From DATARH01 sp036489765 (lineage in GTDB: Bacteria; Pseudomonadota; Alphaproteobacteria; ATCC43930; CGMCC-115725): a stretch of DNA of 64,000 nt. Location: the NCBI GenBank assembly GCA_036489765.1, contig DASXFE010000114.1, positions 1 through 64,000 on the forward strand, in the 5' to 3' direction. The position numbers and the translations under genes are program-made. Of the stretch, positions 17,606 to 24,695 are shown piece by piece. The notes under the pieces are model-generated. The model was given only the letters and a program-made list of their open reading frames with translations. It ran no database searches and was not told the origin of the DNA. Numbering within the stretch: the stretch's first letter is position 1; the number at the start of each line of letters is the position of its first letter.

Positions 17606-18430
17606 CTATTCCGCTACCAGCTTTGCGACTGCTTGGGCCAGGGTGCCATCTGGCCGGGCGAGGGTTTCGAGGATCGTGAAGTGATTGGCGCCGTCGACCA
17701 GCAGCACATGGCCGGGAAGGCCCTGCTCGACCCAGGCCTGGGCGTACTCGACCGATTGCCGCTGCAACTCCGGCAATTCGTCGGTGCCGTAGGCCACGAC
17801 CAGTTCGCCGGCCATCGGGGGCAGGTGGAGGAGCGGCGAGTTGCGCCCCGCCTCGTCCTCATCGAGCCCCAGCTTTTCGTTGATATAGCTGAGGCGGATC
17901 GGTTCGAGATCGTAGAGACCGCTGATCGCGAGCCCTCCGCGTACGGGGGCGAGCGGCATCATCATCGCCGTCAGGTGCCCGCCGGCCGACCAGCCCGAGA
18001 CGTAAAGACGCGATCGATCCGCGCCCAAATCGCCGAGATGCTCGGCGAGCCACAGCGCGGCGCGGCGGATTTCGCCGACGATGCGGTCGAGCCTTGCCTC
18101 CGGCGCCAGGGTGTACCCGGCCAACGCGACATTGATCCCGAGCGCGAGCGGTCCTTCGGCGAGAAAGGCGAAGAGCTCCTTCGCGTTCATCTGCCAGTAC
18201 CCGCCGTGGATGAACATGAGGGTCGGGGCGTTCGGCTCATCGGCGAGAAACAGATCGACCCGTTCCCGCGGGGCATCGCCGTATTTGAGGTCGAGGTGCC
18301 GCGGCCGGCCCGCGCGCAGCCGGGCGCTCCGCGCGGACCAGCCGGCAACGATCGCATCGCGTTCGCGTACCGCCGCGCCGTTATTGTACGCGGGGTCGAG
18401 GCGGGCGCGGTCCATCCCGCGGTAAAGCAT
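17606..18430 (-). CDS. Alpha/beta hydrolase, arylformamidase/esterase-like
   Basis: A 274-residue alpha/beta hydrolase. The oxyanion motif HGGYW, the nucleophile elbow GWSAGG, and a late NHFTILETL segment carrying the likely catalytic His give the standard order. HGGYW with a short cap is typical of kynurenine formamidase-like and carboxylesterase-like enzymes. It has no signal peptide, so it is cytoplasmic. ATG 18430 fits the family N-terminus (MLYRGMD). It lies about 100 bases upstream of the importer genes on the same strand and divergent from the ureide operon, so cleavage of an N-acyl or N-carbamoyl compound is conceivable. A role in tryptophan breakdown is not supported by the context. 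Confidence 0.8.
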   Translation of the reverse strand: MLYRGMDRARLDPAYNNGAAVRERDAIVAGWSARSARLRAGRPRHLDLKYGDAPRERVDLFLADEPNAPTLMFIHGGYWQMNAKELFAFLAEGPLALGINVALAGYTLAPEARLDRIVGEIRRAALWLAEHLGDLGADRSRLYVSGWSAGGHLTAMMMPLAPVRGGLAISGLYDLEPIRLSYINEKLGLDEDEAGRNSPLLHLPPMAGELVVAYGTDELPELQRQSVEYAQAWVEQGLPGHVLLVDGANHFTILETLARPDGTLAQAVAKLVAE

Positions 18431-18573
18431 GGCAGCGGCTCCTCGATGCTCGCGCAATCCTAGACAGATTTACGGGACTGCAAAGCCCGTGCCCCGACAG
18501 GTGTTGGCCCGGGAATTGCTCGGTCTTGCGGACGCGCCCGGTACACCGAGGCGCCCTTCACGGTGCCGCGACG

Positions 18574-19260
18574 ATGCCCAGTATCCCCGCCGAACCTTAT
18601 CCCTTCGACTTCGATCCGGAGGCATGCGCGCTCCTCATCATCGATATGCAGCGGGACTTTCTCGAGCCGGGCGGGTTTGGTGAGTCGTTGGGGAACGACG
18701 TCGGAGAATTGCGCCGCACCATCACGCCGACGCGACACCTGCTTGAGGCTATGCGCGGCGCGGGGCTCGTCGTGGTTCACACCCGCGAGGGGCATCGGGC
18801 GGATCTGGCCGATCTGGCGCCGGCGAAGCTGAGGCGCGGCAACCCGGCGCTGCGGATCGGCGAGCCCGCGGCGATGGGGCGGCTTCTCGTGCGGGGCGAG
18901 CCGGGCCACGACATCATTCCGGAACTCACCCCGTTTGCCGGAGAGCCGGTCGTCGACAAGCCGGGCAAGGGCGCGTTCTACGCGACCGACCTCGACACGA
19001 TCCTCAGGCACCGCGGCATCCGCCAGCTGATCGTCTGCGGCGTCACCACAGAGGTCTGCGTCAACACCACGGTGCGCGAGGCCAACGACCGCGGGTTCGA
19101 CTGCCTCGTCCTCGAGGACTGCGTCGGGTCGTACTTCCCGGAGTTCCAGGAGGCGGGCCTCAAGATGATCAAGGCGCAAGGCGGCATCTTCGGCTGGGTC
19201 GGGCGCTCGGAGGCGGTCATCGCCGCGCTCCGGGCGGAAGCGCAGGGAGAAAGCACATGA
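18574..19260 (+). CDS. biuH: Biuret hydrolase-like cysteine amidohydrolase (isochorismatase family)
   Basis: A 228-residue isochorismatase-fold amidohydrolase. The expected Asp-Lys-Cys triad is present as Asp24 (LLIIDMQRDF), Lys129 (VVDKPGKGAFYATDL) and Cys162 (CGVTTEVCVNTTVREA). The Lys-Cys spacing of 33 equals that of characterised biuret hydrolase (Lys142-Cys175, from memory). BiuH converts biuret to allophanate and ammonia in the cytoplasm. It heads an operon whose last gene is an allophanate hydrolase, which strongly supports the assignment. Related ureidoacrylate or N-carbamoyl amidases share the fold, so the exact substrate is an inference. Its stop overlaps the permease start (ATGA at 19257). 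Confidence 0.78.
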   Translation: MPSIPAEPYPFDFDPEACALLIIDMQRDFLEPGGFGESLGNDVGELRRTITPTRHLLEAMRGAGLVVVHTREGHRADLADLAPAKLRRGNPALRIGEPAAMGRLLVRGEPGHDIIPELTPFAGEPVVDKPGKGAFYATDLDTILRHRGIRQLIVCGVTTEVCVNTTVREANDRGFDCLVLEDCVGSYFPEFQEAGLKMIKAQGGIFGWVGRSEAVIAALRAEAQGEST

Positions 19261-20831
19261 GCATCGCCGTGACCGACAGGGCCGGCCCTCGCTGGTGGGT
19301 GCCGGGCGACTGGAACGGGTTCTTCGGCCTGTTCACGAATGTCGTCCTCAACGTGATCGTGCTGACCGGACTTTGCCTCGGCGTCTTGAAGATGCCGGAC
19401 AGCATCGTGTTTGGCCGGGTATTGCCCGCGCTCGGCATCGCCTTGCCGATCGGCAATCTATTCTATGCCTGGCTCGCATTTCAGCTCGGCCGGAAGGAGG
19501 GACGCGGCAACGTCACGGCGCTGCCCTATGGGCCGAGCGTGCCGCACATGTTCATCGTCGTCTTCCTGGTCATGCTGCCGACCTACCTCAAGACCAAGGA
19601 CCCGATCCTCGCCTGGCAGGCCGGGCTCGCCTGGGCCTTTATCATCGGCTGCGTGATCCTCATCGGCGCCTTTGTCGGGCCGACCCTGCGGAAATACACG
19701 CCGCGCGCGGCGATGCTGGGCGCGCTCGCCGGGATCTCGATCGCGTTTATCTCGATGCGCCCGGCGTTTCTGTCGTGGCAGGTGCCATGGCTCGCCTTTA
19801 TCTCGCTGGCGATCATTCTCATCAGCTGGACGGCCGGGGTGCGGCTGCCGGGCGGCGTGCCCGGGGGGCTCGCGGCTGTCATCGTCGGCACGGCGGTCGG
19901 TTGGATTGTCACATTGACCGGCATCGACCCGATCATGGACGCGCACGCGGTCGGTGCCGCGTTTGCGAAGTTCGGGTTGCACCCACCGATCCCGTCGCTC
20001 GACTTTCTCGCCGGGCTCAAGGATATCGGGCCACTCTTGGTGATCGCGGTGCCGCTCGGCATCTACAATTTCACCGAGGGCATGAACAACGTCGAGAGCG
20101 CGAGCGCGGCGGGCGACCACTACGATCTGCGCCAGGTTCTGCTCGCCGATGGCGTCGGCGCGCTTGCGGGGGCCCTCCTCGGCTCGCCGTTTCCGCCGGC
20201 GGTCTATATCGGCCACCCCGGCTGGAAGGCGGTCGGCGGCCGGGTAGGCTATTCGCTCGCGACGGGGATCGTCTCCGCGCTTGTCTGCTTTCTGGGTCTT
20301 ACCGCGCTTCTGCTCGCCGTGGTGCCGCTCGTCGCGATCCTGCCGATCCTTCTCTATATCGGCCTCGTGATCGGCGCGCAGGCGTTTGAATCGACCCCCG
20401 CACGGCACGCTCCGGCGGTGATCCTGGCGATGCTGCCGAACATCGCGTCATGGGCACAGAACCAGATCGATGGTGCCCTTGCCGCGGCCGGCACCTCGGC
20501 GAGCGAGGTCGGGATGGATAAGCTTGCCGGACACGGCGTCATCTATCACGGGCTCGCCTTGTTTGGCGGCGGCGGCACGTTGACCGGGCTGATGCTCGGC
20601 GCGACCGCGGCCTTTATCATCGACCGGGCCTTTGACCGCGCCGCCATCTATGCGCTCGGTGCCGCGGTGCTGGCGTTTTTCGGGGTCATCAACGGCACCG
20701 CGCTCGGGTTCGGCAACTCGGCGATGGTCGCGCTCGGCTATGCGATCGTGGCGGCCATATGCCTCGGAATGCGGCTCTACGCGGCACCCCAGCCTTTGGT
20801 CCTCCCGGAAGGAGCGGCTGCAGATGACTGA
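19257..20831 (+). CDS. NCS2/xanthine-uracil-type permease
   Basis: A 524-residue membrane protein with roughly 12-14 spans. The N-terminal WWVPGDWNGFFGLFTNVVLN and the NVTALPYGPSVPHMF region resemble permeases found beside atzE-type amidases. NFTEGMNNVESASAAGDHYD matches the conserved acidic segment of nucleobase transporters of the NCS2/AzgA kind. ATG 19257 overlaps the biuH stop and GGGAG precedes it. It likely imports the ureide or pyrimidine-like substrate of the operon. Its stop overlaps the AtzG gene by 8 bases. Confidence 0.8.
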   Translation: MSIAVTDRAGPRWWVPGDWNGFFGLFTNVVLNVIVLTGLCLGVLKMPDSIVFGRVLPALGIALPIGNLFYAWLAFQLGRKEGRGNVTALPYGPSVPHMFIVVFLVMLPTYLKTKDPILAWQAGLAWAFIIGCVILIGAFVGPTLRKYTPRAAMLGALAGISIAFISMRPAFLSWQVPWLAFISLAIILISWTAGVRLPGGVPGGLAAVIVGTAVGWIVTLTGIDPIMDAHAVGAAFAKFGLHPPIPSLDFLAGLKDIGPLLVIAVPLGIYNFTEGMNNVESASAAGDHYDLRQVLLADGVGALAGALLGSPFPPAVYIGHPGWKAVGGRVGYSLATGIVSALVCFLGLTALLLAVVPLVAILPILLYIGLVIGAQAFESTPARHAPAVILAMLPNIASWAQNQIDGALAAAGTSASEVGMDKLAGHGVIYHGLALFGGGGTLTGLMLGATAAFIIDRAFDRAAIYALGAAVLAFFGVINGTALGFGNSAMVALGYAIVAAICLGMRLYAAPQPLVLPEGAAADD

Positions 20832-21009
20832 CCCCGGCGACCTCGACGCGTTGATCGCGGCCGTCCCGTGGCTGCTGCGGATCGACATCCGTCCGGAGTG
20901 GCATGCGGCGGTCCGGCAGCACCTGGCGATCTCGCTCGACCACGCCGGCAACGTCGCCGAGTTGCCGCTGCCCGATGAGGCCGAACCCGCGCCGGTCTTC
21001 AAGGCATGA
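20824..21009 (+). CDS. atzG: AtzG-like small subunit (DUF4089)
   Basis: A 61-residue protein. The C-terminal ELPLPDEAEPAPVF is the DUF4089/AtzG hallmark, and the helical N-terminal half resembles a GatC-like adaptor. In the characterised Pseudomonas system AtzG forms a complex with AtzE and stabilises it; the pair evolved from GatCA-type transamidosome subunits. It overlaps the permease stop by 8 bases and the AtzE start by 4 (ATGA). It is easily missed because of its size. Confidence 0.88.
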   Translation: MTDPGDLDALIAAVPWLLRIDIRPEWHAAVRQHLAISLDHAGNVAELPLPDEAEPAPVFKA

Positions 21010-22379
21010 GCTTTTCGAGCGCGGCGGCGATCGCCGCAGATGTCGCCGCCGGGCGGCGCAGCGCGGCTGACGTGGTCGAGGCGGCGCTCGCCCGGATCGC
21101 GCAACGCAATCCGCACCTCAACGCCTTTACCGCTGTCACCGCCGATCGTGCCCGCGCCACGGCGGCGCGGGTCGATGCCGGGCAGGCGGCGGGACCTCTC
21201 GCCGGTGTGCCGTTCGCGGTCAAGAACCTGTTCGATATCGCCGGCTTGCCGACCGTCGCCGGGTCCAAGATCAATCGCGATCAGCCGCCGGCCGCCGCCG
21301 ATGCGGTGCTGATCCAACGGCTTGAGGCGGCCGGGGCGGTGCTCGTCGGCGCGCTCAACATGGGCGAGTACGCCTACGACTTTACCGGCGAGAACTGCCA
21401 TGACGGGCCGTCGCGCAATCCGCATGACCCGACCCGAATGACCGGCGGCTCGTCGGGCGGGTCAGGCGGTGCGGTCGCGGCTGGGCTGGTGCCGATCGCG
21501 CTGGGCTCCGACACCAACGGCTCGATCCGGGTGCCGAGCTCGTTCTGCGGGCTCTTCGGGCTCAAGCCGACCTATGGCCGCCTGCCGCGCACCGGCAGCT
21601 TTCCGTTTGTCTCGAGCCTCGATCATCTCGGCCCGCTGGCGCGAACGACCCGCGACCTCGCCCTTGCCTACGACGTGATGCAAGGCCCCGATCCCGGTGA
21701 CGCGGCCTGTGCGGGGCGTCCGGTCGCACCGGTTTCCGCGCTGCTCGGAAAGCCGACGCAAGGCCTACGGATCGCCACCGCGGGCGGCTATTTCCGGGCC
21801 GGCGCGTCGCCGGAGGCGCTGTCCGCGGTAGACACCGTCGCGAACGCGCTCGGCGCGGTGCGCACGATCGAGGTTCCCGAGGCGGCGCGGGCGCGGTCGG
21901 CGGCCTATGTGATCACCGCATCGGAGGGAGCGGCACTGCATCTCGGGCGGCTGCGCGAACGGGCCGAGGATTTCGACCCCGATGTCCGCGACCGGCTCAT
22001 CGCCGGTGCGTTGATCCCCGCGGCGATGGTCGTCGGAGCGCAGAAATTCCGGCGCTGGTATCGCGACGCGATGCTGCGCCTGTTCGACGGCGTCGACGCG
22101 ATCCTCGCCCCGGCGACACCATGCGTCGCGCCGCTGATCGGGCAGAAGACGCTGCTGCTCGACGGCCGCGCGGTGCCGCTCCGGCCCAATATCGGCCTCT
22201 ACACCCAGCCGATCTCGTTTATCGGACTGCCGGTCGTCGCGGTGCCGGTGGCGCTTTCGGGCGGGCTGCCGATCGGTGTGCAGATCATCGCCGCGCCCTG
22301 GCGCGAGGACATCGCGCTGCGCATCGCCTACGATCTGGAAACGGCGGGAGTCGTCCGGGCGCCGCTGCCATCGGAGTAG
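21006..22379 (+). CDS. atzE: AtzE-like amidase (1-carboxybiuret hydrolase subunit)
   Basis: A 457-residue amidase-signature enzyme. The Lys-cisSer-Ser triad is Lys73 (FAVKNLFDIAG), Ser149 (TGGSSGGSGGAVAAG) and Ser173 (SDTNGSIRVPS), with the standard 24-residue spacing between the serines. With AtzG it would deaminate 1-carboxybiuret to 1,3-dicarboxyurea, as shown for the Pseudomonas ADP proteins. Cyanuric acid hydrolase (AtzD), the usual source of carboxybiuret, is not in the window, so the physiological substrate may differ. The start overlaps AtzG; AtzH follows after 5 bases. Confidence 0.88.
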   Translation: MSFSSAAAIAADVAAGRRSAADVVEAALARIAQRNPHLNAFTAVTADRARATAARVDAGQAAGPLAGVPFAVKNLFDIAGLPTVAGSKINRDQPPAAADAVLIQRLEAAGAVLVGALNMGEYAYDFTGENCHDGPSRNPHDPTRMTGGSSGGSGGAVAAGLVPIALGSDTNGSIRVPSSFCGLFGLKPTYGRLPRTGSFPFVSSLDHLGPLARTTRDLALAYDVMQGPDPGDAACAGRPVAPVSALLGKPTQGLRIATAGGYFRAGASPEALSAVDTVANALGAVRTIEVPEAARARSAAYVITASEGAALHLGRLRERAEDFDPDVRDRLIAGALIPAAMVVGAQKFRRWYRDAMLRLFDGVDAILAPATPCVAPLIGQKTLLLDGRAVPLRPNIGLYTQPISFIGLPVVAVPVALSGGLPIGVQIIAAPWREDIALRIAYDLETAGVVRAPLPSE

Positions 22380-22384
22380 GCAAG

Positions 22385-22768
22385 ATGAAGATCAACGATC
22401 CGAACGTCGCGGCCGAGGTCGAGGCAGCGTTCGCGCGCTATGAGGAGGCGCTGGTCACCAACGATGTCGCGACGCTCGGCGAGCTGTTCTGGCGCGATCC
22501 CCGGACGATCCGCTACGGCATCGCCGAAATCCTTTACGGCAGCGACGAAATCGCTGGCTTCCGCGCGGCCCGGTCGCCGGTCGGGCTGGCGCGAAGCCTA
22601 TCGCGCGCCGTGATCACGACCTATGGCGACGATTTCGCGACCGCCTCGACGCTCTTCTACCGCGAGACAATGCCGGGCAAGGTCGGTCGCCAGATGCAGA
22701 GCTGGGCGCGGATGCCCGAAGGCTGGCGCATCGTCGCCGCGCATGTGAGCGTGATCGACGAACCGTGA
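22385..22768 (+). CDS. atzH: AtzH-like decarboxylating amidohydrolase (DUF3225)
   Basis: A 127-residue NTF2-like protein. VAAEVEAAFARYEEALVTND, LFWRDPRTIRYGIAE and a C-terminal GWRIVAAHVSVID segment match the DUF3225/SnoaL-like AtzH proteins. AtzH was shown in Pseudomonas ADP to convert 1,3-dicarboxyurea to allophanate, preventing a dead end. It sits between AtzE and AtzF exactly as in that pathway. ATG 22385 follows the AtzE stop by 5 bases; its stop overlaps the AtzF GTG. Confidence 0.88.
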   Translation: MKINDPNVAAEVEAAFARYEEALVTNDVATLGELFWRDPRTIRYGIAEILYGSDEIAGFRAARSPVGLARSLSRAVITTYGDDFATASTLFYRETMPGKVGRQMQSWARMPEGWRIVAAHVSVIDEP

Positions 22769-24132
22769 CGACCCCCGGGACCATCGCCGACCTCCATCAG
22801 CGGTACGCCGGCGGGCTAAATCCGGCAGAGGCGGTCGCCGAGGCCTATCGCCGGATCGAGGCGGCGGGCGACCCCGGGATTTTCATCTCTTTGGTGCCGA
22901 GGCACGAGGCGATCGCCACGGCCCGCGCCCTCGGGCCGTTCGACCCTCGATCGAAGCCGCTGTGGGGCGTGCCGTTCGCGATCAAGGACAATATCGACCT
23001 CGCCGGACTGCCGACGACCGCCGCTTGTCCGGCATACGCTTATCGCCCGGAGGAAAGCGCGCCGGCGGTGGCGCGCCTTATCGCCGCCGGGGCAATCCCG
23101 ATCGGCAAGACGAACCTCGACCAGTTTGCGACCGGGCTCGTCGGGCTGCGCACACCGTACCCGCCGCCGCTCAACCCGTTTGACCCCGGGATCGTGCCGG
23201 GCGGGTCGGGCTCGGCGGTCGCGGTGGCGCGTGGCATTGTGCCGTTTGCACTCGGCACCGATACGGCGGGCTCGGGCCGCGTGCCGGCGGGGCTCAACAA
23301 CATCGTCGGGCTCAAGCCGACCAAAGGCGCGATATCGACCCGTGGCGTCGTCCCCGCCTGCCGCACGCTCGATTGCGTCTCGGTCTTCGCGCGCAACGTC
23401 GAGGACGCGTCACGCATTTTCCAAACGATCGCCGCCTTCGATCCCGCCGACCCGTTCTCCCGCCCGATCGAGGCGCAGCCTTCGATCCCAAACCCCCGTA
23501 TCGGCATCCCCGACCGGGCGAGCCGAAGATTTTTCGGCGATGTGCTGTCGGAGCGAGCTTTCGACGCTGCGCTGGACGCGCTGGACGCGCTGGACGGTGC
23601 CGGCGGGCTGGGACTGACCCTCGTCGAGACCGATCTCGTCGTCCTCCTCGAAACCGGTGCGCTCGTCTATGGCGGCCCCTGGGTCGCCGAGCGGCACCTC
23701 GCGGTCGGCGATTTCATCGCCCGGCATCCCGACGCCGTGCACCCGGTCGTCGGCAAGATCATCGCGGACGCAGCCCGGCTCTCCGCAGCCGACGCCTTCG
23801 CTGGCCTCTACCGCCTCGCCGAGTTGCGCCGCGCCGCCGAGCCCATCTGGCGCGCGGTCGACATGCTGATCGTCCCGACCCTGCCGCGCCCGCGCCCGAT
23901 CGCGGACCTCCTCGCCGACCCGATCACCCCCAACGCCGAGCTCGGCACCTACACAAACTTTGTAAACCTGCTCGACCTCTGCGCGCTGGCCATCCCCGGT
24001 CCAACGCGCGCTGACGGATTTCCGTCAAGCATCACGCTCGTCGCCCCGGCCCATCGCGACGACCCTGTCGCAGCCCTCGGCACTGCTCTACACGCCCGCA
24101 TCGGGCCGCAGCCCGGCTTCGCCCTCAATTGA
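22765..24132 (+). CDS. atzF: AtzF-like allophanate hydrolase, amidase domain only, with altered signature
   Basis: A 455-residue amidase-signature protein that should hydrolyse allophanate to CO2 and ammonia. Lys74 (FAIKDNIDLAG) and the nucleophile Ser170 (GTDTAGSGRVPAG) are present. Two oddities stand out. The cis-Ser motif reads PGGSGSAVAVA instead of the usual GGSSSGSAVAVA, so Ser148 and Ser170 are 22 residues apart instead of 24. AtzF proteins of ~600 residues also carry a C-terminal domain, which is absent here; the gene ends at the amidase domain. The motif may reflect a 6-base deletion in a TCG repeat, a divergent but active enzyme, or loss of function. GTG 22765 overlaps the AtzH stop. 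Confidence 0.82.
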   Translation: MTTPGTIADLHQRYAGGLNPAEAVAEAYRRIEAAGDPGIFISLVPRHEAIATARALGPFDPRSKPLWGVPFAIKDNIDLAGLPTTAACPAYAYRPEESAPAVARLIAAGAIPIGKTNLDQFATGLVGLRTPYPPPLNPFDPGIVPGGSGSAVAVARGIVPFALGTDTAGSGRVPAGLNNIVGLKPTKGAISTRGVVPACRTLDCVSVFARNVEDASRIFQTIAAFDPADPFSRPIEAQPSIPNPRIGIPDRASRRFFGDVLSERAFDAALDALDALDGAGGLGLTLVETDLVVLLETGALVYGGPWVAERHLAVGDFIARHPDAVHPVVGKIIADAARLSAADAFAGLYRLAELRRAAEPIWRAVDMLIVPTLPRPRPIADLLADPITPNAELGTYTNFVNLLDLCALAIPGPTRADGFPSSITLVAPAHRDDPVAALGTALHARIGPQPGFALN

Positions 24133-24695
24133 TGCCGCCTGGAGCGCCGACATCGGTGTGCCCTCCTCATCCCTGCACCGCCAGTGGGAGGTAGGGGCGT
24201 ATGCAAGCCAGAGCCTCACCAGCGTTCTGTAGTCGGATTTGATCGCCGATCGTACGGTGCTGCGCCGGCAGGTGGTAAAGGGCACCGCGAGAAGAGAGAA
24301 GTTCTGCGTAAGAGGTCCGAAGCAATATTGCGAACCAAACGCTAAGGCATCCACTCCACCATCGGGCGCCGCCGGGATCGAGAGGATGACCGGCGAGCCC
24401 CCCGGGTGCACTATGGTTCGCGAGAGCGATAACCGGAAGGTGGAAGCTTAGGTGGTAAGATGGAGAGACCGGCGTTCAGTGCCTTGTTTTTATTGTAGAA
24501 ATGAACGAAGCAATCTCGATCCGCAGGAGGCTCCTCCGCCCGAGATTGCCGCGTCGCTTCGCTCCTCACAATGACAGCTCGGTGATTCGGCGTTCCCGCT
24601 CGTCTTCCGGCAGCGCTTGCCTTTGAAACGCCGCCGCCCGCCTCGACGCTCCGCCGGCGATTGCCCCGTCATCCGGCGCTGGTATCGTCCTGTAC
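24133..24695. other. Intergenic region after the ureide operon
   Basis: About 560 bases without a gene I can support. The first part has lower GC and no recognisable domain in any frame. An extragenic hairpin element lies at 24510-24580 (listed separately). The helicase gene begins at the right edge. Confidence 0.5.
24510..24549. repeat. Extragenic palindromic element (GCAATCTCG...CGAGATTGC)
   Basis: GCAATCTCG (24510-24518) pairs with CGAGATTGC (24541-24549), with a further GGAGG/CCTCC pair in the loop. The flank to about 24580 (GCGTCGCTTCGCTCCTCACA then ATGAC) matches a dispersed intergenic repeat common in alphaproteobacterial genomes, known from frequent mis-translation as CHCEERSDAAI. 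It is non-coding and probably not functional as a terminator here. Confidence 0.6.

Noticed and set aside
17606..18430. Kynurenine formamidase (KynB) assignment
   Set aside because: The HGGYW/GWSAGG pattern is shared by many esterases and no tryptophan pathway gene is near; a general call is safer.
24088..24411. Minus-strand open frame of about 107 codons overlapping the AtzF end
   Set aside because: No recognisable domain, no ribosome site, and its 3' part is antisense to atzF. It looks like chance in GC-rich DNA.
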